From NCBI RefSeq assembly GCF_025252405.1, contig NZ_CP104307.1, forward strand, positions 62,001 to 126,000: a stretch of DNA of 64,000 nucleotides, in the 5' to 3' direction. The notes beneath the pieces are model-generated. The model searched no databases. It was not told where the DNA came from and saw only the letters and a program-made list of their open reading frames with translations. The DNA is from Flavobacterium sp. TR2. Lineage in GTDB: Bacteria; Bacteroidota; Bacteroidia; Flavobacteriales; Flavobacteriaceae. This document shows positions 60,368 through 64,000 of this stretch, one piece after another. Each line of letters begins with the position of its first letter. The first letter of the stretch is position 1. Made by a program: the position numbers and the translations under genes.

Positions 60368-62197
60368 ATGAGTAATTTCAAAAAAATAGTTCCTTTTATA
60401 TACCCATATAAGAAGTATGCGTTCTTAAATATCTTTTTCAATATTTTGTATGCGCTTTTCAGCACACTTTCGTTTGTTGCTTTAATACCGATGCTTCAGG
60501 TATTATTTGACAAAACCAAAGAAAACAATGTAAAGCCCGTATACAATGGCCTTTTGCACATTAAAGAATATGGGGAAAACTATTTAAGCTATTATATCAC
60601 CACCTCAAAAGGAACTCATGAATCTGGCTATGTATTGTCTGTCATGGTGGCCATAATCATCTCAATCTTTTTATTGAAAAATTTAGCTGATTATTTGGCT
60701 ATGTTTTTCATCAATTTTTTGAGAAATGGCGTTTTAAAGGATATGCGAAATGCATTGTACAAAAAAACATTAGAACTTCCATTGGCTTTTTATTCTGAAA
60801 AAAGAAAAGGAGATGTAATTTCTAGAATTTCAGCAGACGTAAACGAGGTTCAAAACTCCTTCTTAGCAATCCTAGAGCTTATTGTAAAAGAACCTTTAAC
60901 GATTGTTTTTACCATAGCTACGATGCTTATTATCAGTGCCAAACTGACTTTATTCGTCTTCATTTTTATTCCTGTTTCTGGATACATCATTTCATTAATC
61001 GGAAAACAGCTTAAAAAACAATCTAGCAAAGCCCAAGAAGAACAAGGAAAGTTTCTTTCTACAATCGAGGAAACAATTGGCGGATTAAAAGTGGTAAAAG
61101 GATACAATTCTGAAAACTATTTTAATAAAGTTTTTCAAGATTCTACAGAACGCTTTTTTACTTTATCAAATAGCATTGGCAACCGTCAGAACTTGGCTTC
61201 TCCTGCCAGTGAATTTATGGGAATTACAGTTATTGCCATTTTGCTTTGGTATGGAGGCCAGATGGTTTTGATTGATAAAACTTTAGAAGGTGCTGCATTT
61301 ATCGCGTATATGGGATTAGCTTATAATATTCTAACTCCTGCAAAAGCCATTTCTAAAGCTTCTTACGGAGTAAAAAGAGGAAATGCCGCAGCAGAACGTG
61401 TTCTTGAAATTTTAGAACAAGAAAACACTATTGTTTCTAAAGAAAATGCAATCGAAAAAACAACTTTTGATGACAACATCACGGTTCAAAATATAAACTT
61501 TAAATATGAGGAAGAAACTGTTTTAAAAGATTTTTCTCTTAAAATTAAAAAAGGACAAACCGTTGCGCTTGTTGGACAATCTGGAAGCGGTAAAAGTACG
61601 ATTGCAAATTTATTGACTCGTTTCTACGATGTTAATGATGGATCTATTTCTATTGACGGCATCAATATTAAAGACATGAACCTGCAATCGCTTCGCAGCT
61701 TGATGGGGCTAGTAACACAAGACAGTATTTTATTTAATGACACTATTAAAGCAAATATCGCTTTAGGAAAATTAGACGCTACTGACGACGAAATTATCGA
61801 AGCGCTAAAAATTGCAAACGCATATGAATTCGTAAAAGATCTTCCGCAAGGAATCTACACCAATATCGGAGACAGCGGAAACAAACTTTCAGGCGGACAA
61901 AAACAGCGACTATCTATCGCTCGTGCCGTTCTTAAAAACCCGCCGATTATGATCTTAGACGAAGCAACATCGGCATTGGATACTGAAAGCGAAAAATTTG
62001 TGCAGGTGGCACTTGAAAATATGATGCAGAACAGAACTTCAATTGTGATTGCACACCGTCTCTCAACAATTCAAAAAGCAGATGTGATTGTGGTAATGCA
62101 AAAAGGAAAAATCGTTGAGCAAGGAACCCACGACGAATTGATTGCAAAAAACGGAACGTACAATAAGCTGGTAACGATGCAGTCTTTCGAATCGTAA
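60368..62197 (+). CDS. ABC exporter, MsbA-like (lipid/multidrug type)
   Basis: A 609-residue half-transporter with the membrane domain first. Six helices lie within about 15-330, with a longer than usual loop between helices 1 and 2 (about 50-85), common in Bacteroidota MsbA-like proteins. The ATPase domain has Walker A VGQSGSGKST, Q-loop GLVTQDSILFNDTI, signature KLSGGQKQRLSIARA, Walker B IMILDEATSALD and H-loop IAHRLS. It would work as a homodimer, possibly flipping lipid A precursors, but the substrate is not certain. It is monocistronic. Confidence 0.9.
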   Translation: MSNFKKIVPFIYPYKKYAFLNIFFNILYALFSTLSFVALIPMLQVLFDKTKENNVKPVYNGLLHIKEYGENYLSYYITTSKGTHESGYVLSVMVAIIISIFLLKNLADYLAMFFINFLRNGVLKDMRNALYKKTLELPLAFYSEKRKGDVISRISADVNEVQNSFLAILELIVKEPLTIVFTIATMLIISAKLTLFVFIFIPVSGYIISLIGKQLKKQSSKAQEEQGKFLSTIEETIGGLKVVKGYNSENYFNKVFQDSTERFFTLSNSIGNRQNLASPASEFMGITVIAILLWYGGQMVLIDKTLEGAAFIAYMGLAYNILTPAKAISKASYGVKRGNAAAERVLEILEQENTIVSKENAIEKTTFDDNITVQNINFKYEEETVLKDFSLKIKKGQTVALVGQSGSGKSTIANLLTRFYDVNDGSISIDGINIKDMNLQSLRSLMGLVTQDSILFNDTIKANIALGKLDATDDEIIEALKIANAYEFVKDLPQGIYTNIGDSGNKLSGGQKQRLSIARAVLKNPPIMILDEATSALDTESEKFVQVALENMMQNRTSIVIAHRLSTIQKADVIVVMQKGKIVEQGTHDELIAKNGTYNKLVTMQSFES

Positions 62198-62218
62198 GCT
62201 TTTCACATAAAAATAATC

Positions 62219-62280
62219 TAACACAGATTAAGGAAATATTAAAACTCAGTTTAATTTCTTTAATCTGTGTTTATTTTTAT
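62219..62280 (+). terminator. Terminator-like inverted repeat after the ABC exporter
   Basis: ACACAGATTAAGGAAAT (62221-62237) and ATTTCTTTAATCTGTGT (62254-62270) pair over 17 positions with one wobble, with a 16-nt loop and a T-rich tail. ACAGATT also appears in the cassette at 63023-63447. Confidence 0.7.
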
Positions 62281-62323
62281 AACTTTAGGATAGTTAAAGA
62301 TTGAAATTTAATTCTTTCAGAAA

Positions 62324-63025
62324 ATGTATCTTAACAACCCCAACATAAAACTTCCTGACGATCCCGATACTATTGTTTGGAAGTATCTAGACCTATCTAA
62401 ATTTCTTGATTTATTGCTTTCGAAAAAACTTTTCATGTCACGTTCAGACAAGTTTGAAGACCAATACGAAGGAACTTTTAGCGAACCTACGTATGAAGAG
62501 ATTAAAAAACTTGCCGTAGACAATCCTGAGTTTTTAAATTATTACAAAACGCATCGCGAAAAAGTAGCGATCAGCAGCTGGCACATCAACGAATATGAAT
62601 CTTTTGCCATGTGGCAGATTTTTACCAAAAATAATGAAGGTCTAGCTATTCAATCCACAATTAAAAGACTGCAAAAAGCTGTAAAACCCGAAAACAATTT
62701 TGACCAGTACATTGGCGAAGTAAAATACATTGACTACAAAAAAGAATACATTCCGTTTGATGATTTATTCTTTCCATTTTTATTTAAAAGAAAAAGTTTC
62801 CAATACGAAAGAGAAGTCCGAATCTTGAGTGACACTTCAAAAAGCGATATCAAATTAAACGACGGGTTAAAAATCAATGTAGACATCAATCAATTGATCG
62901 AGAAGATATACATCCATCCGAAATCTGAAAACTGGTACAAAAAACTGGTAATTGAGTTGGTAGAACGCCTAGGTTTTGGTTTCGAAATTGAAAAATCGGA
63001 TCTGGAAAGTGACATATTGATTTGA
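62324..63025 (+). CDS. DUF2971 protein
   Basis: A 233-residue protein of the DUF2971 family. Typical features are YLDLSKFLDLLLSKKLFMSRSDKFEDQYEGTF near the start, ISSWHINEYESFAMWQIFTKNNEGLAI in the middle and EREVRIL at about 166-172. The family is sometimes found near phage-defence genes, but nothing of that kind is adjacent here and no catalytic function is known. The stop codon coincides with the first word of an octamer array. Confidence 0.82.
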   Translation: MYLNNPNIKLPDDPDTIVWKYLDLSKFLDLLLSKKLFMSRSDKFEDQYEGTFSEPTYEEIKKLAVDNPEFLNYYKTHREKVAISSWHINEYESFAMWQIFTKNNEGLAIQSTIKRLQKAVKPENNFDQYIGEVKYIDYKKEYIPFDDLFFPFLFKRKSFQYEREVRILSDTSKSDIKLNDGLKINVDINQLIEKIYIHPKSENWYKKLVIELVERLGFGFEIEKSDLESDILI

Positions 63026-63447
63026 AGGTGCTAAGGTTCTGAGGAGCTAAGTTTTTTTTAACCACAGATTTAATTTTTCAGTTACTGATGATGTTCCGCA
63101 GGAACATTTCATTGGTAGAAAAATTAAATAGTTACGGTTATTTTTCGTTCCGTTGGAACGTTTGATTTTGATACATTTTTTTTACAATGCAGCGCATTTA
63201 AACGTTCCGGAACGTAAATTGGCTGGCATGATTTTTTTCTACCGACTAGACATTTCTACGGAATGACGAGTCGGCTTATAAAAATGAAAAACGCTTTTTC
63301 ATTAATGAAAACCATTTAAAAAAGAGAGGCTGTTTCTACTTAATGAAACAGCCTCTCTTTTTATAAAAATCTTTCTCCTCAAAATCTGTGGCGAAAAAAC
63401 TTAGAATCTTAGCCTCCGAGAACCTTAACAACTTAAACTCTTAGATC
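63023..63447. repeat. Octamer-bounded 425-bp cassette with nested palindromes
   Basis: The left array has four 8-mers (TGAAGGTG, CTAAGGTT, CTGAGGAG, CTAAGTTT; 63023-63054). The right array has six (CTTAGAAT, CTTAGCCT, CCGAGAAC, CTTAACAA, CTTAAACT, CTTAGATC; 63400-63447). The arms are imperfectly complementary and also include CCACAGATTT/AAATCTGTGG. Inside are three palindromes: ATGTTCC-gca-GGAACAT (63091-63107), CGTTCC-gtt-GGAACG (63146-63160) and ACGTTCCGGAACGT (63202-63215). No gene is present. The arrays overlap the stop codons of both convergent genes. Confidence 0.75.
63319..63362. terminator. Strong bidirectional terminator
   Basis: AAAGAGAGGCTGTTTC with GAAACAGCCTCTCTTT form a 16-bp stem with T and A runs on either side, between convergent genes and inside the octamer cassette. 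Confidence 0.85.
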
Positions 63448-64000
63448 GGTTTATAGTTCTTCACTTCCCATTTTTTTGAAGCCAAATCTATATAATTATA
63501 GTGCAACACATCATTTTTATCAAATTGCCCATTTTGGTTGGTATCTTCGATAGTTCTAAAATACAAACGATTTTTAGACTCGATTAAGCTCCAATCTACC
63601 AGCTCTTGAAGGTCTGCAGAAACTTTGGTGAAATTTTCTCCGCTAATGTCACTTAAATATAAAGTTTTGATATCGCTAGTGTCTATTTTACCATCTTTAT
63701 TGGTATCTGAATCCGTCAGCGTGTAAACCATCACATTATTATGCGTTCTGTCGGCAACTGTTTTCAAATAAGTAGCCGTTAAAATCAAAACTGGCTTATC
63801 TGACAAAGGTCGGATAGAATCTGAATCAACTTTTTGGAATTTTAAATTCTGAAGATATCCTGTAATTTCATATTCGCCTAAATTAGAAATCGTAAAACTC
63901 ACATCATTTACGCTTGAAGAACCAAAACGCGCTTTAGAACCCCTTTCATAAACTCTTAAGTCTCCAACTGGATGAATTAAATAATCAGTTCCTTCCAACT
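63441..64000 (-). CDS. C-terminal part of a hypothetical protein (runs off the window)
   Basis: At least 185 residues of a protein whose start lies beyond the right edge; the frame is open to the last base. Two Asp-rich loops, DSDTNKDGKIDTSDI and EDTNQNGQFDKND, look like EF-hand or dockerin-type calcium sites. Between them are beta-rich segments such as KPVLILTATYLK. I recognise no named family. It may be a secreted or surface protein, but the N-terminus is needed to tell. Confidence 0.7.
   Translation of the reverse strand, partial: LEGTDYLIHPVGDLRVYERGSKARFGSSSVNDVSFTISNLGEYEITGYLQNLKFQKVDSDSIRPLSDKPVLILTATYLKTVADRTHNNVMVYTLTDSDTNKDGKIDTSDIKTLYLSDISGENFTKVSADLQELVDWSLIESKNRLYFRTIEDTNQNGQFDKNDVLHYNYIDLASKKWEVKNYKPI

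Noticed and set aside
62324..63025. Phage-defence island around DUF2971
   Set aside because: No partner nuclease, reverse transcriptase, toxin or restriction gene lies beside it; its neighbours are housekeeping genes.

Overview
The window looks like chromosomal DNA of a Flavobacterium-type member of the Bacteroidota. The supporting signs are AT-rich sequence, promoters of the TTG-N17-23-TAnnTTTG type, weak Shine-Dalgarno sequences, a type IX secretion C-terminal sorting domain, lipoproteins with acidic residues after the lipid cysteine, a zeaxanthin-type carotenoid cluster, and families such as DUF4252, DUF4199 and GxxExxY. I see no rRNA or tRNA gene, no CRISPR array and no prophage.

Layout. 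1-6.8 kb: a light and pigment module, with a CarH-like B12-binding MerR photoreceptor, phytoene desaturase, phytoene synthase, carotene hydroxylase, an SRPBCC protein and a class I photolyase. 7-13.5 kb: an ABC1 kinase with a TetR-like regulator, an SDR39U1-type epimerase, YceI, a VOC protein, a thioesterase and RmuC. 13.6-17.8 kb: a PrcB-like lipoprotein, an ECF sigma factor overlapping a protein that appears to run from cytoplasm to outer membrane, and MepB. 17.9-24.4 kb: a giant secreted nuclease, an SDR, small proteins and two RNA-modifying enzymes.

24.5-37 kb is a vitamin B12 region. It holds an ABC importer (btuF-btuC-btuD, minus strand), a CWC protein, cobU, a bluB-cobT fusion, cobS, cobC, a cobalamin riboswitch, btuB and a BtuG-like surface lipoprotein. 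Together these would import corrinoid, make the lower ligand, and finish and dephosphorylate cobalamin. The AdoCbl-type photoreceptor at 1 kb would be one consumer. Three small mobile-looking genes interrupt this region: GxxExxY, a four-helix-bundle protein, and a Y1 transposase followed by a triplicated structured repeat.

37-44 kb: an S41 protease, an ECF sigma/anti-sigma/DUF4252 operon, carB and rpmH (rpmH is a short gene that is easy to miss). 44-52 kb: small proteins and a tandem duplication of a porin plus DASS anion transporter pair. 52-64 kb: an ABC-F ATPase, a PepSY-like protein, a GlmU-like protein, rpmE2, a DUF4199 protein, a GT2 glycosyltransferase, a phosphohexomutase, an MsbA-type ABC exporter, a DUF2971 protein and a partial gene at the edge.

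The most unusual signals are non-coding. Many intergenic spacers are built from 7- or 8-bp words repeated in exact phase, often as inverted pairs that abut start or stop codons and bound small cassettes. A 75-nt element occurs twice, with a compensatory base change in its 11-bp stem. A three-hairpin element is triplicated behind the Y1 transposase. All functional names are inferred from sequence motifs read by eye; no database search was possible.
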